Assembly (NCBI GenBank): GCA_049585815.1
Contig: JBAVAR010000135.1
Location: forward strand, 26,705 to 90,704
Reading direction: 5' to 3'
Length of the DNA: 64,000 nt
Source of the DNA: DATLSM01 sp049585815
Lineage (GTDB): Bacteria; Actinomycetota; Thermoleophilia; Solirubrobacterales; 70-9
The notes below the pieces were generated by a model that worked only from the letters and a program-made list of their open reading frames with translations, did not search any database and was not told where the DNA came from. This document shows, one piece after another, positions 8,395-19,178 of the stretch (positions are counted from its first letter, which is position 1; each line of letters begins with the position of its first letter). The position numbers were made by a program, and so were the translations under genes.

Positions 8395-8430
8395 CCCAAC
8401 CCAAGCCTCAGGTTGAGGTCTAGGCATAGA

Positions 8431-9285
8431 TCATCCGCGCAGGACGCGGCGGCGGCGAAGCACCCGCTCGCAGATCTCGAGCAGATCGCTAACGCTCTCC
8501 GCGGTATCGGCATCGAGATCACCCCTGAGTGCCATGTTCGCCGCCTTGCCGATCTCCCCCGCCCGCTGTTGCAACGTTCCCATATCTGCGTCGTGGGCGG
8601 GATCCGCCACCGCACCGCGCAGCTCGACCAGCAACGCCTCGAGCCCGACCCGGAGCTGTAGGGCTGCCTCCCGGCGGCGCCCGGCTTCGAGATCGGCGCG
8701 AGCGCGCAGCAACAGCGTCTCGCAGGCATCGATCTGCTCGCGCCCGACCAGCACCGCCGCCGTTCGCTCCTGGGGACGCAGGGACTCCTCCCGACGCCGC
8801 CTGCGTGAGGCCCGGATCGTCCAGACGTCAACCTCGCGGGCAGCCGCGAATTGACCCGCCGCGACATCCTCGCCACTGCCGTAGCCGATCCGCACCGAGG
8901 TTGCCCGCTCGGACCGCAGCGCTTGGCTATGTGGGTCGGCGCTCGAGGTCGCGTGTGCGTGCAGGGCCCTGTTGAGGAGGTCGATGCCCTCCGCGACAAC
9001 CGCATCGGCCTGATCCTCGGCCACCGCTCGATCCAGCCATTCGGCCGCTTCGCCCTCTAGCTCGAACGGTTCGAAGGCCCGCACCGCCGTCGCGCGTGCC
9101 AGTGGCAGCTGGGGGGCCGGATCGCCGCTGTCGACCGATCGCGGTCGTCGCCGGCGCCTCGCTGGCGCCCGCGGGGCTCCCAGCGTTTCGATCACCAGCA
9201 CCCTCTCAGCACCGCCCTGGCCACGATCGCGCGCCAGGTAGCGCCCGTCGCCGAAGGCGAGGGTGCCGGGAAAATCGAACTGCAC
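8431..9285 (-). CDS. Hypothetical protein, 284 residues
   Basis: I do not recognise it. The first 30 residues (MQFDFPGTLAFGDGRYLARD) look like a small beta domain, residues 31-110 are Arg/Pro-rich then helical, and the C-terminal half is strongly helical with many Arg, Glu and Leu (LRPQERTAAVLVGREQ, LRVGLEALLVELRGAV). The GTG start lies 43 nt downstream of the lytic transglycosylase stop on the same strand, so the two probably share a transcript. No signal peptide or membrane segment. A weak CCTCA/TGAGG hairpin lies between its stop and that of the convergent HAD gene. Confidence 0.6.
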   Translation of the reverse strand: MQFDFPGTLAFGDGRYLARDRGQGGAERVLVIETLGAPRAPARRRRRPRSVDSGDPAPQLPLARATAVRAFEPFELEGEAAEWLDRAVAEDQADAVVAEGIDLLNRALHAHATSSADPHSQALRSERATSVRIGYGSGEDVAAGQFAAAREVDVWTIRASRRRRREESLRPQERTAAVLVGREQIDACETLLLRARADLEAGRRREAALQLRVGLEALLVELRGAVADPAHDADMGTLQQRAGEIGKAANMALRGDLDADTAESVSDLLEICERVLRRRRVLRG

Positions 9286-9327
9286 GAATCCGAAGAGCTG
9301 GGCCAGAGGTCCAGATTCTCTCCCCTA

Positions 9328-11904
9328 TCAGCCGCCCGTGTGGCCGAGGCTTGGGGAGAGGGAGCTGGCGCCCCCGAGTTCGGCCAGGAAGGCCGCCATC
9401 TTGTGGCCCCAGACGGTTTCAACTCCCTCGCTGTATTCGGCGTGGGAGAGGGGAACGCCCGCGGCGTTGGCGAAGCCCATCTCGATTGAGCCGCCGGGGA
9501 CGAAGAGCGCGATCTGTTGCCCAGCGGAGACCCGCTGTCCGCTGTGGACCGTCGCCCTTGCCCCCTCAAAGACATAGATGACCGCCCCCGCCCTTGGCCC
9601 GTTCAGCAGACGGTAAAGGACGCCACCACCTTCGGGCCAACCGGGGGCCCCGGTCTGCAGGATCTCGGCGTCGCCGACCGCCAGAATCGGACCTGTTCCG
9701 GTGAAATCGACGCCCTGATCGATGCGTCCGGTCGTCGCGTTGAGGAAGGGGCTGACGTAGTCGATCCCGTAGGAGGGCAGGTAGCCGATCTGGATGCGGT
9801 CCCGGCGACCGTGTCGCGCGAAGCTGACCGGTCCGGGCAGGTTCTCGGCCGAGACGACCCTCTGCGGACGCATCGCTCCCTGCAGGGCAAGCACCGCCTT
9901 GATCAGTGAGTCGGTGGGGGAGCCTGGCCCCTGATGCCCGCTCACGGGGGTACCGTCGATCGCCGAGATCCCGATCGATTCCTCGCTTCCGTGCTTGGCG
10001 ACGGAATTTGAGCTGGCCGACTCGCGAGTGCCGCACTGAAGTGAGGACACCTTCAGTCGATAGCCCTTTGCGACGAGGTACTCGAGCAGGGCGAGCACCC
10101 TGCGGTCTGTTCCCCCGGTGGCGATATCGTGGCGGGCGCAGGCGGGAAGCGAGAGTTTGTGATCGGCGAGGACGCGCTTTTGCAGCGCGTCCCTGGAGAG
10201 CAGCAGCACGGCGCTGACGCCGAGGCCATGGGAGAAGGGGTCCTTGCCGTCGGCTCGGTAGATCGCGGTCGCTTCGAGCAGCTTCCAGCCGTCGAGGATC
10301 GGCTTGGGATCGATTCTCGACGCTCCCTGGCCGGCCGGGCGAATGGCGAAGTTGATGTGCGGATCAGCGGCGCCCGCACCGGTTCCCATAAAGCCGATCA
10401 CCGTGCCCCCCGTGACATGGGTTCCGGGCGCCAGGGGCGGGTGCGATTGCTCGATGTGGGCGGCAAGTACCGTCCGGCCTCCTTGCCGCCGTCGGGCGGG
10501 CAGCGCGAACATGCGAGGGCGCAGGTTCTGGGCATTGACGAGCGGCTGCCCGCCTCCGTTGGGGGTCAGTACCCCACCCCGGGTGCGGGCGATCTGACCC
10601 AGCTCGGCGTAGGTGTAGCGGTTGCCGTAGGCGTCTTCAAGCACGATGAAGTGCCCGAGGCGGCGTGAGCGGCCGACCGCCTTGATCACGCCGTCGTTGA
10701 CCGCGACAATTGGCGCTCCGGAGTGAGAGAAAATATTGATGCCGCGGCGGGTTGGAGAGGAGGAGATCGTCTCGGCCGAACCGGCGAATGGGCTGCGGGC
10801 GCCAGGGGTGGCGCGGCGCAGCATCTGATGGGTGGAGATTTCGTCGGCGTAGCGGGAGTCGGCGGCGACCGGGAAGTGGGCGCCCTCGGTGAGGCCGGTC
10901 AGCGAGCCGACCAGATTTTCGGGGAGCTTGCCGTAGGCCCGCGCCGTGGCGAGCACCTCCTGCGCGTACCAGGACGCGTGGTTGTAGGCGAGGACCGCCT
11001 TGTAGATGTCGTGGCTGCCACCGGCGGCGTGCAGGTAGTTGGCGGCCGCGCAGATCGCATCGACCGGGTTGTAGGGATCCTTGCGCCCGTCGCCGTTGGC
11101 ATCGACGCCGTAGGTCGCCCAGGTCGAGGGCAGGAACTGCATCCATCCCTCCGCCCCGGCGCTGGAGACGTTGAGGTCTGAGCCGAAGTCGGTCTCGATT
11201 TTGTTGATCGAGGCGAGAACCTCCCAGGGGATCCCGTACTGAGTGCCGCAGGCCTGGTAGATCGGCAGCAGGAAGGGGGGGATCTGGAATGAGTTGATGA
11301 CGAAGTTGGGGGCGCCGATCCTGGCCGGCCCAAAGCCAGTGATCGTCGTCGTCGGGTTGGCGGGGGTGGGGGAGCCACCGCTACTGAAGGGCTGCCCACC
11401 GCTGGGCGCATTGGGTGGCGGCTGTTCCCCGCCTCCGGTCGCGCTGGGGAAGCTGATCCCGCCGTTGGTGCCGGCGCCCCTGGCTCGGCTGGAACCGACG
11501 CGCTGGTTTTGGGCGGCGCCCTTGTGGCTCTCGGTGCGGGTGGGGTTGCCGTTGATCGTCGCTCCGAGGTGGACCCCACCGGGCGCTTCGGGGGAGGGCG
11601 CGGTGACGCTGGGGGTCGTGGGCGTTTCGGGTTCGGCGCTGTCCGTGCCCGGCGGCGGGGCTGAGCATTCGGATTCAGCCTTGTCGGCCTGGAGCTGGGC
11701 CTGGGTTTCGGTTTCTTTGCCTTCTTCGCTTTTGCGCGGGCAGGGCGGGCTGGCGGGGGTCGTGGAGGGCGGCGCGCTCGGCAGGATCCCTTCGGTTCCC
11801 GTGAGCGGGTTCTGAGCGGGGCTGGCCCCGGCCATGCCGACTCCAAGCGCCGTCACGACGCAGAAGCCGGCCAAAGCGATGGTCAGTGCGAGCTTGTGTC
11901 TCAT
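9328..11904 (-). CDS. Secreted lytic transglycosylase with degenerate M23-like domains
   Basis: 858 residues from ATG 11904, where a signal peptide begins (MRHKLALTIALAGFCVVTAL, cut near GASPA). A Pro/Ser/Thr-rich linker of about 190 residues leads to a transglycosylase domain: catalytic Glu in NKIETDFGSD, then GAEGWMQFLPSTWATYGVD. Next comes an M23/LytM-like domain, GINIFSHSGAPIVAVNDG, in which canonical zinc ligands are replaced (Arg-Arg-Gly-Ile-Asn where His and Asp are expected; YTYAELG for the usual YAHL). A C-terminal domain (DQGVDFTGTGPILAVGD, GQRVSAGQQIALF) resembles another M23/lipoyl fold. It should cleave peptidoglycan glycan strands outside the membrane; the M23 parts are probably binding modules. 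Confidence 0.85.
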   Translation of the reverse strand: MRHKLALTIALAGFCVVTALGVGMAGASPAQNPLTGTEGILPSAPPSTTPASPPCPRKSEEGKETETQAQLQADKAESECSAPPPGTDSAEPETPTTPSVTAPSPEAPGGVHLGATINGNPTRTESHKGAAQNQRVGSSRARGAGTNGGISFPSATGGGEQPPPNAPSGGQPFSSGGSPTPANPTTTITGFGPARIGAPNFVINSFQIPPFLLPIYQACGTQYGIPWEVLASINKIETDFGSDLNVSSAGAEGWMQFLPSTWATYGVDANGDGRKDPYNPVDAICAAANYLHAAGGSHDIYKAVLAYNHASWYAQEVLATARAYGKLPENLVGSLTGLTEGAHFPVAADSRYADEISTHQMLRRATPGARSPFAGSAETISSSPTRRGINIFSHSGAPIVAVNDGVIKAVGRSRRLGHFIVLEDAYGNRYTYAELGQIARTRGGVLTPNGGGQPLVNAQNLRPRMFALPARRRQGGRTVLAAHIEQSHPPLAPGTHVTGGTVIGFMGTGAGAADPHINFAIRPAGQGASRIDPKPILDGWKLLEATAIYRADGKDPFSHGLGVSAVLLLSRDALQKRVLADHKLSLPACARHDIATGGTDRRVLALLEYLVAKGYRLKVSSLQCGTRESASSNSVAKHGSEESIGISAIDGTPVSGHQGPGSPTDSLIKAVLALQGAMRPQRVVSAENLPGPVSFARHGRRDRIQIGYLPSYGIDYVSPFLNATTGRIDQGVDFTGTGPILAVGDAEILQTGAPGWPEGGGVLYRLLNGPRAGAVIYVFEGARATVHSGQRVSAGQQIALFVPGGSIEMGFANAAGVPLSHAEYSEGVETVWGHKMAAFLAELGGASSLSPSLGHTGG

Positions 11905-12096
11905 CCCAGGGCGCCTAGGTACCCGCTGCCACGGATCGCGAGACCCGTGTCCGCTCTCTCCCCGCGCAACAGGCTCGACCACGCTACTCGCTGGCATGGA
12001 GGCATGCAACGGATCTCCCCGCCCCCCAACAAGCCCTTAATCAACGTTTGTTTCATCCGGGGTCGGAAGGATTTCAGCCGTGCCGGATGCGCTCGT

Positions 12097-12102
12097 TAAG
12101 CT
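12097..12102 (+). promoter_or_regulatory. Candidate leaderless -10 box
   Basis: TAAGCT, 7 nt before the ATG at 12110; it supports this start over GTG 12080. Confidence 0.4.
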
Positions 12103-12109
12103 CAAGTCA

Positions 12110-12436
12110 ATGAGTAGCGAGGATGATCATGTCGACCAGGAGGGCATCAGGGCCCGCGGAGAGCAGGCAATCGGCGACCTCGCCCAAGCCCTCTTCGATA
12201 GCCAGGTGTTGGAGAATGCCCTGGCCGCCGCCTTCGGCGCCCGCGAGAAGGCGCTTGAGGCCCAGCACGCAGCGATGAGCGCTTTCAACCTGCCCTCGGC
12301 TGGCGACCTCGAGCGCTTGGAGCGCCGTCTGCGCTCGTTCTCCCAGCGTCTGGAGGAGGTCGAGGAGCAGTTTGACCAGGTCTCCCGCGACGTCGCCGAG
12401 CTCCGCCGCAGATTGCCGAAAACTGGCAAAGACTAA
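12110..12436 (+). CDS. Small coiled-coil protein
   Basis: 108 residues, acidic and helical. After a polar N-terminus (MSSEDDHVDQEG) it holds a helical stretch about residues 20-65 and a C-terminal coiled coil with clear heptads (LERLERRLRSFSQRLEEVEE, residues 69-88). The size and layout resemble phasin-like or poly(R)-hydroxyalkanoate-associated small proteins, but no diagnostic motif is seen and function is unknown. GTG 12080 is an alternative in-frame start; the -10-like TAAGCT sits between the two, favouring 12110. The gene is convergent with the nucleoside phosphorylase. Confidence 0.65.
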   Translation: MSSEDDHVDQEGIRARGEQAIGDLAQALFDSQVLENALAAAFGAREKALEAQHAAMSAFNLPSAGDLERLERRLRSFSQRLEEVEEQFDQVSRDVAELRRRLPKTGKD

Positions 12437-12445
12437 GCTTTGACC

Positions 12446-13090
12446 TTAGGTTGAGAGTACGCCGGCCGCGACGAGCCCGGCACCCCTCGCGGCCGCTTCG
12501 AGCTCCCCGTCGGTGATCCGCTCCCCGCGCGCCGTTTCCTCGACGATCAGGACCACCGCAGCGGCGAACCCCATCGTACGGGCGCAACTGAGCACCGTCG
12601 CGGTCTGCAGGTCGGCGGCCTCGAAGCCGGCGAGAGCGGCCATCGGCTCCGGCGGCAATCGGTCGCGGCTGGTGATGGTTGCGGTCCGAGCTCTGCCGCT
12701 CAGCTGATCGCGCAGCCGCGCACCCAGTTCTGGGTCGGGCAGGATCGCCTCTCCATCGGCGGCCAGGGCTTCGCCGACCTCGAGCAGCTCCCCGGTGCCG
12801 CGCATCGGATCGATCGCCACGCAGGTTCCAACTCGCACCGCCCGGCTCAGACCCAGCTCGACCATGTCGGCGAGGACAATCGCTGCACTCGGTCCCCCCA
12901 TCCCGGTGGCCTGGATCGTCAGCCGTCGTCCCATCGCCGTCAGGCCGGTGTAACCCCACAGACCGCGGGCGTGATTACTCATCTTTGGTTTCTCTAATAG
13001 CTCTTGAGCCAGCAGCAGGGCGCGGCCGGGGTCGCCGACCAGCACCGCGTCGGCGGCGATTGGGGCGGTGGGTCGAAGTCGCTTGGGCAC
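12446..13090 (-). CDS. Purine nucleoside phosphorylase (DeoD-like)
   Basis: Phosphorolysis of nucleosides in purine salvage, cytoplasmic. The 214 residues show the PNP/UDP phosphorylase pattern: phosphate loop VLVGDPGRALLLAQ near residue 17, then TIQATGMGGPSAAIVLADM and the glutamate-bearing GFEAADLQTATVL. It is about 20 residues shorter than E. coli DeoD (239). Nucleoside specificity is not certain; uridine phosphorylase or MTA/AdoHcy nucleosidase are relatives, but the GDPGR loop and GMGGPS favour DeoD type. GTG at 13090 is the start where homology begins. Divergent from the cyclase gene with 85 bp between. Confidence 0.82.
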   Translation of the reverse strand: MPKRLRPTAPIAADAVLVGDPGRALLLAQELLEKPKMSNHARGLWGYTGLTAMGRRLTIQATGMGGPSAAIVLADMVELGLSRAVRVGTCVAIDPMRGTGELLEVGEALAADGEAILPDPELGARLRDQLSGRARTATITSRDRLPPEPMAALAGFEAADLQTATVLSCARTMGFAAAVVLIVEETARGERITDGELEAAARGAGLVAAGVLST

Positions 13091-13161
13091 GGCGGCGGCA
13101 ATCTTGGCACCCGCGGGGCGCCCGTTTCGCTCGGGTTAACTCCTGTGTCTCCGCGTCCGGC

Positions 13162-13167
13162 TAGCCT
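13162..13167 (+). promoter_or_regulatory. Candidate leaderless -10 box
   Basis: TAGCCT, 8 nt before the ATG at 13176. Confidence 0.45.
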
Positions 13168-13175
13168 CGCGTCAG

Positions 13176-14366
13176 ATGGTGGCCGACGAGCGTATATCCC
13201 TCAGTGAGGCATCTCGCCGCTCCGGTGTCCCGGCCAGCACCCTGAAGCGTTGGGAGGCTGAGAAGGTGGTCCCGGTGAGACGGGGCCGTTGGACGGCGGC
13301 TGCCGCCGCTCAGGCGCGGGTTGTCGCGCGGATGCGCGAGCGCGGGCACTCTTTGGAGGATCTGAAAAGGGCGGGCCGCGAGGGGCGGCTCGCCTTCGGT
13401 TTCGCCGAAGAGCTGTTCGCCGAAACAGAGGAGCAGGTCACAGTGGAGGAGGTGGCGCAGGAGACCGGCCTCGAACCCGAGCTGATCGAGCGCATCCTCC
13501 TCATCCTCGGCACCCCTCTCGGGCGCGAGCGGGTGCTCAACTCCGGCGACGTGGCAGCCCTGCGCCATTGCGCCAGGGTTCTGGCCGCGGGCTTTCCCCT
13601 TGTTGCCTTCCTCCAGTTGGTCCGCGTCTATGTCCAATCGCTGCGCCGCGTCGCCGACGCGGAGGTGCGGTTGTTTCATCTCTACGTCCACGAACCGATG
13701 ATCCGCGACGCGGTGCCGGAGCTGGAGATGGCCGAGGAGATGGGGCAGCTCGCCGGCGACATCCTGCCCCTGGCGGCGCCCCTGACCGAGTACCTGCACA
13801 CGCGCTACCTGCGCTTCTTCCTCGAGCAGGACGTGGTCGGTCATATGGAGAGCGGTCTGGGTGAGGGCGCGGCCGAGCTGGGGCGCGTCACCGTCGCGCT
13901 CTGCTTCATCGACATCACTGGATTCACCCGCTACACGGAGGAGGAGGGAGACCTTGAGGCGCTTGACCTGGTCGAGCGGTTTGTCGAGACGGTCGAGTCG
14001 ACGCTGCCGCCCGAGGCGACGATCGTGAAGACGATCGGCGATGAGGTGATGGTCGTCTCGCCCGATGCGGCCTCACTGACCGAGTGGGCCGTGGAGTTCC
14101 TCACCCGTTTTCCCGAGCGTCCCCAGCCCCGCGTCGGTATTCACTGTGGCGAGGCCGTCTACCGCGACGGCGATTACTTCGGGGGTCAGGTCAACCTCGC
14201 CCACCGCGTGGTCAACCGGGCCCAGGCGGGTGAGGTCTTGGTCACCGATCGGGTTGCCGACACGATCGATGATCGCGAGAACCTGAAGTTCGAACCGATC
14301 GGTGAGGTGAGGCTTAAGGGATTTCCCGTCCCGACCCCGCTGTTCGTCGTCGGAGCGACCGCCTGA
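13176..14366 (+). CDS. MerR-type HTH fused to a class III adenylate/guanylate cyclase
   Basis: 396 residues in three parts. Residues 8-60 are a MerR-like helix-turn-helix (LSEASRRSGVPASTLKRWEA). Residues 88-225 are a helical domain resembling the autoinhibitory regulatory part of mycobacterial cyclases such as Rv1264 or Rv2212. Residues 238-390 form the cyclase homology domain: metal aspartates D246 (FIDITGFT) and D289 (KTIGDEVM), adenine-selecting K285, and transition-state residues N340 and R344 (VNLAHRVVNRA). All catalytic positions expected for activity are present. No membrane segment, so it should make cAMP (or cGMP) in the cytoplasm and may bind DNA. Confidence 0.9.
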   Translation: MVADERISLSEASRRSGVPASTLKRWEAEKVVPVRRGRWTAAAAAQARVVARMRERGHSLEDLKRAGREGRLAFGFAEELFAETEEQVTVEEVAQETGLEPELIERILLILGTPLGRERVLNSGDVAALRHCARVLAAGFPLVAFLQLVRVYVQSLRRVADAEVRLFHLYVHEPMIRDAVPELEMAEEMGQLAGDILPLAAPLTEYLHTRYLRFFLEQDVVGHMESGLGEGAAELGRVTVALCFIDITGFTRYTEEEGDLEALDLVERFVETVESTLPPEATIVKTIGDEVMVVSPDAASLTEWAVEFLTRFPERPQPRVGIHCGEAVYRDGDYFGGQVNLAHRVVNRAQAGEVLVTDRVADTIDDRENLKFEPIGEVRLKGFPVPTPLFVVGATA

Positions 14367-14394
14367 CCCCGTCTGGTCTTGACCCTGGCGCCCC

Positions 14395-14400
14395 TACACT
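14395..14400 (+). promoter_or_regulatory. Candidate leaderless -10 box
   Basis: TACACT, 6 nt before the tilS ATG. Confidence 0.45.
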
Positions 14401-14406
14401 CAGGCC

Positions 14407-15369
14407 ATGGAGAACGACCGCATGCTCGAGGAGGTGCGGGCCGGCGGGATGATGCCCGCCGGGACACCGGTGGTCGTGCTGTTGTCGGGGGGGCGGGACT
14501 CGGTCTGCGTTCTGGACCTGGCGGTGCGGGCAATTGGCACCGAGGAGGTCACGGCGCTACACATCAACTACGGCCTGCGAGATGACTCCGGTAAGGACGA
14601 GCGCCGCTGCGCCGAGCTCTGCGCATCGCTTGAGGTGAGGTTTGAGATCGAGCGGCCCCGGCGGCCGGAGGGCCCCGGCAATCTGCAGTCGTGGGCGCGC
14701 GACACCCGCTACGCCGCGGCTGCCCGGCTGGCGCTTCCGCAGCAGGCGACGATCGCAACCGGCCACAGCGCCGACGATCAGGTCGAGACGATCCTCTACC
14801 GGCTCGCCTCATCGCCGAGCCGCCGCGCGCTGTTGGGCATGCGGCCCCGAGACGGCCGCCTTGCCCGGCCGCTGCTCTCCTTCACTCGCGCTGAGATAAC
14901 GACCTACTGCGAGGAGCGGGGCCTCGCCTGGCATGAGGACACGACCAACGCCGAGCCGATCTATGCGCGCAATCGCGTGCGGCACGGACTGATCCCGGCG
15001 CTGGTCGCGATCCACCCAGCCGCGATGGCGAACGTTCTGCGCACGGCGGAGCTGTTGCGCGATGAGGCCGAGGTGCTCGACGCGCTTGTCGCCGCAGAGA
15101 TCGACGGATCCAAGGGGACGGGGAGGAGCACGATCTCATTGGAGCGGCTCGCCGCCCTGCCGCCGGCGTTGCGCCGACTGATCGTGCAGCGGCTGGCGGA
15201 TTCGGCCGCCGGTCGTCCGGTGGCGGGGGCGGCCCGCCACGCCGACGAGGTCGCGGCGCTGCGTCGCACCGGCAGCTCGATGCTCGACCTGGGTAGCGGG
15301 GTGCGCGCCGTCGCCGAGCGCGGCGTGTTGCGTGCAGAGCACCGTCCAACTTCCCGCACCAGGGCCTAG
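14407..15369 (+). CDS. tilS: tRNA(Ile)-lysidine synthase
   Basis: Converts C34 of tRNA-Ile(CAU) to lysidine so that it reads AUA; essential in bacteria. 320 residues with the PP-loop SGGRDS at residues 27-32, the HINYGLRDDSGKDE segment, and GHSADDQVETILYRL, typical of the family. The C-terminal substrate domains of E. coli TilS are largely absent, as in short Gram-positive forms. It opens the conserved block tilS-hpt-ftsH. TACACT 6 nt upstream of the ATG suggests a leaderless start. Confidence 0.93.
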   Translation: MENDRMLEEVRAGGMMPAGTPVVVLLSGGRDSVCVLDLAVRAIGTEEVTALHINYGLRDDSGKDERRCAELCASLEVRFEIERPRRPEGPGNLQSWARDTRYAAAARLALPQQATIATGHSADDQVETILYRLASSPSRRALLGMRPRDGRLARPLLSFTRAEITTYCEERGLAWHEDTTNAEPIYARNRVRHGLIPALVAIHPAAMANVLRTAELLRDEAEVLDALVAAEIDGSKGTGRSTISLERLAALPPALRRLIVQRLADSAAGRPVAGAARHADEVAALRRTGSSMLDLGSGVRAVAERGVLRAEHRPTSRTRA

Positions 15370-15411
15370 AAGGGAAGGCACCGAATCTCGGGCCCGCCGA
15401 CGGCGGCTATC

Positions 15412-15417
15412 TAGACT
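15412..15417 (+). promoter_or_regulatory. Candidate leaderless -10 box
   Basis: TAGACT, 6 nt before the hpt ATG. Confidence 0.5.
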
Positions 15418-15423
15418 GCGCCG

Positions 15424-15951
15424 ATGGGCGACTCAGCGATCGGCGAGACCCTGGTTTCCAGTGGGGAGCTCCAGCGCCGCGTCGCAGAGCTTGGCAGGGA
15501 GCTAAGCAGAGATTATGAGGAGCGGGACCTGTTCATGATCGGCATCTTGAAGGGGGCTGTCCTCTTTCTCGCCGATCTGATGCGCAGCCTCACCGTTCCC
15601 TGCGAGGTTGACTTCATGGCTGTCTCCAGCTACGGATCCCAGACCGACTCCTCCGGGGTGGTGCGGATCCTCAAGGACCTCGACGCCCCGATCGAAGGCC
15701 GCCACGTGTTGATCGTCGAGGACATCATCGACTCCGGGCTCACCCTCCATTATCTGATGCGCAATCTCAGGGCGCGCAACCCCGCCTCCCTGGAGGTCTG
15801 CGCGCTATTGACCAAGCCCGAGCGCCTGCGCGTCGATCTCTCCCCCCGCTACGTCGGGTTCGAGATCCCCGACCGATTTGCGATCGGCTATGGCCTTGAC
15901 CATGCCCAGCACTACCGCAACCTCGACTACGTGGCCGCGTTACGGGGATGA
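15424..15951 (+). CDS. hpt: Hypoxanthine phosphoribosyltransferase
   Basis: Purine salvage: hypoxanthine or guanine plus PRPP gives IMP or GMP. 175 residues, the usual length. The PRPP-binding motif VEDIIDSGLTLHYL is at about residues 98-111, the early loop FMIGILKGAVLFLADLMR at 37-54, and YVGFEIPDRFAIGYGLD is the C-terminal base-binding region. It stands between tilS and ftsH as in Firmicutes and many actinobacteria. Confidence 0.96.
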   Translation: MGDSAIGETLVSSGELQRRVAELGRELSRDYEERDLFMIGILKGAVLFLADLMRSLTVPCEVDFMAVSSYGSQTDSSGVVRILKDLDAPIEGRHVLIVEDIIDSGLTLHYLMRNLRARNPASLEVCALLTKPERLRVDLSPRYVGFEIPDRFAIGYGLDHAQHYRNLDYVAALRG

Positions 15952-15989
15952 GGGGCAAAACCGCCCTGGTACGCTGATTTCTTCTGCCC

Positions 15990-17945
<1,956 letters not shown>

Positions 17946-17953
17946 GTCTCTCC

Positions 17954-18736
17954 GTGAAGTTGATGGGGGTCGTCAACGTGACCCCCGATTCGTTTTCTGA
18001 CGGCGGCCTTTACCTCGACCCCAAGGCGGCCATCGCGCATGGGGAGCAGCTTGTGAGCGACGGCGCGGCGGTTTTGGATGTGGGGGGTGAATCGACTCGG
18101 CCCGGGGCCCAGGAGGTGGGCTCTGAAGAGGAGCTCGAGCGGGTTCAACCCGTGATCGAAGGGTTGGTCGGTGGTCGGGCGGCGATCTCCATCGACAGCT
18201 CGAAGCTGACCGTGGCCGAGGCGGCGCTGGGGGCGGGGGCGGAGATCGTCAACGACGTGACCGCGCTTCGCCATGATCCTGAAATAGCCGGACTGTGCGC
18301 CGAGCGCGACGCCGGGTTGGTGCTGATGCATATGCAGGGGACTCCGCGAACGATGCAGGAAAACCCCGTTTATGAGGATGTCGTCGACGACGTCAGGGCA
18401 TTCCTCGGCGCGCGGATGGAGGTGGCGATCTCGGCGGGGGTCGATGAGGGCAAGATCTGGCTCGATCCGGGGATCGGCTTCGGCAAGGCCCTGGAGCACA
18501 ATCTTGAGTTGTTGCACCGGCTTGGCGAGCTGCGCTCTCTGGGCCGGCCGCTGGTGGTCGGCACCTCGCGCAAGAGCTTCATCGCAAGGATCGATGATTG
18601 CGCTCCTGGCGAGCGCCTCGGGGGCACGATCGCCTCCTCGGTTCTCGCCCTCGCCGAGGGAGCGGATGTGCTGCGCGTCCACGACGTGGCGGAGGTCGGC
18701 CAGGCGATGAAGGTGGCCGCCGCGATCCTTGGATAG
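17954..18736 (+). CDS. folP: Dihydropteroate synthase
   Basis: Condenses p-aminobenzoate with 6-hydroxymethyl-dihydropterin pyrophosphate in folate synthesis; the sulphonamide target. 260 residues with MGVVNVTPDSFSDGG at the N-terminus, DVGGESTRPGA, INDVTALRHDP-type segment (EIVNDVTALR), and the C-terminal GTSRKSFIA and RVHDVAE motifs. GTG start 8 nt after the ftsH stop. folP-folB-folK form a tight folate operon; the enzyme for the step before folB (folE) is not in the window. Confidence 0.96.
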   Translation: MKLMGVVNVTPDSFSDGGLYLDPKAAIAHGEQLVSDGAAVLDVGGESTRPGAQEVGSEEELERVQPVIEGLVGGRAAISIDSSKLTVAEAALGAGAEIVNDVTALRHDPEIAGLCAERDAGLVLMHMQGTPRTMQENPVYEDVVDDVRAFLGARMEVAISAGVDEGKIWLDPGIGFGKALEHNLELLHRLGELRSLGRPLVVGTSRKSFIARIDDCAPGERLGGTIASSVLALAEGADVLRVHDVAEVGQAMKVAAAILG

Positions 18737-18748
18737 GTTGACGATTGC

Positions 18749-19174
18749 ATGGAGGCCCATGGCAACGGGATTGAGTCAGGCGTCGAGGTGGAGCTGCGAG
18801 GGCTCTCGATATACACCCACCACGGCGTCAGCGATGCAGAGCAGGAGGTCGGACAGCGTCTTGAGTTCGACGTTTCCTTTGACGTTCCGGATTGCGATGC
18901 AGTGCTGACCGACCGCCTGGAGGACACCGTCGACTATGCGCAGGTCTGTGACATCGTCGCCCTCGCCGCGACCGAGCGCAGCTACAAGACGCTGGAGCGA
19001 CTCGCCCAGGTGATCGGAGAGCGGTTGATGGAGCGCTACGGATGCGAGTCAGTCAGGGTGCGTGCCGCTAAGCCCGAGCCGCCGCTGCCCCTCGCGATCC
19101 AGGAGGTCGCGGTGGAGGTCACCCACGAGCGCGCCGTCGAGGAGGACGGTGGCGAGGGCGGCAGCGGCGAGTAG
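18749..19174 (+). CDS. folB: Dihydroneopterin aldolase
   Basis: Cleaves 7,8-dihydroneopterin to 6-hydroxymethyl-dihydropterin and glycolaldehyde. 141 residues with the core ELRGLSIYTHHGVSDAEQ, RLEFDVSFDV, DTVDYAQVCD and, near the end, the catalytic lysine region VRAAKPEPPLPL. The C-terminal 20 residues form an acidic tail (VEEDGGEGGSGE) beyond the domain. The upstream folP stop codon TAG lies within TAGGTT, 9 nt before this ATG, so a second internal promoter is possible. Confidence 0.94.
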   Translation: MEAHGNGIESGVEVELRGLSIYTHHGVSDAEQEVGQRLEFDVSFDVPDCDAVLTDRLEDTVDYAQVCDIVALAATERSYKTLERLAQVIGERLMERYGCESVRVRAAKPEPPLPLAIQEVAVEVTHERAVEEDGGEGGSGE

Positions 19175-19178
19175 AACG

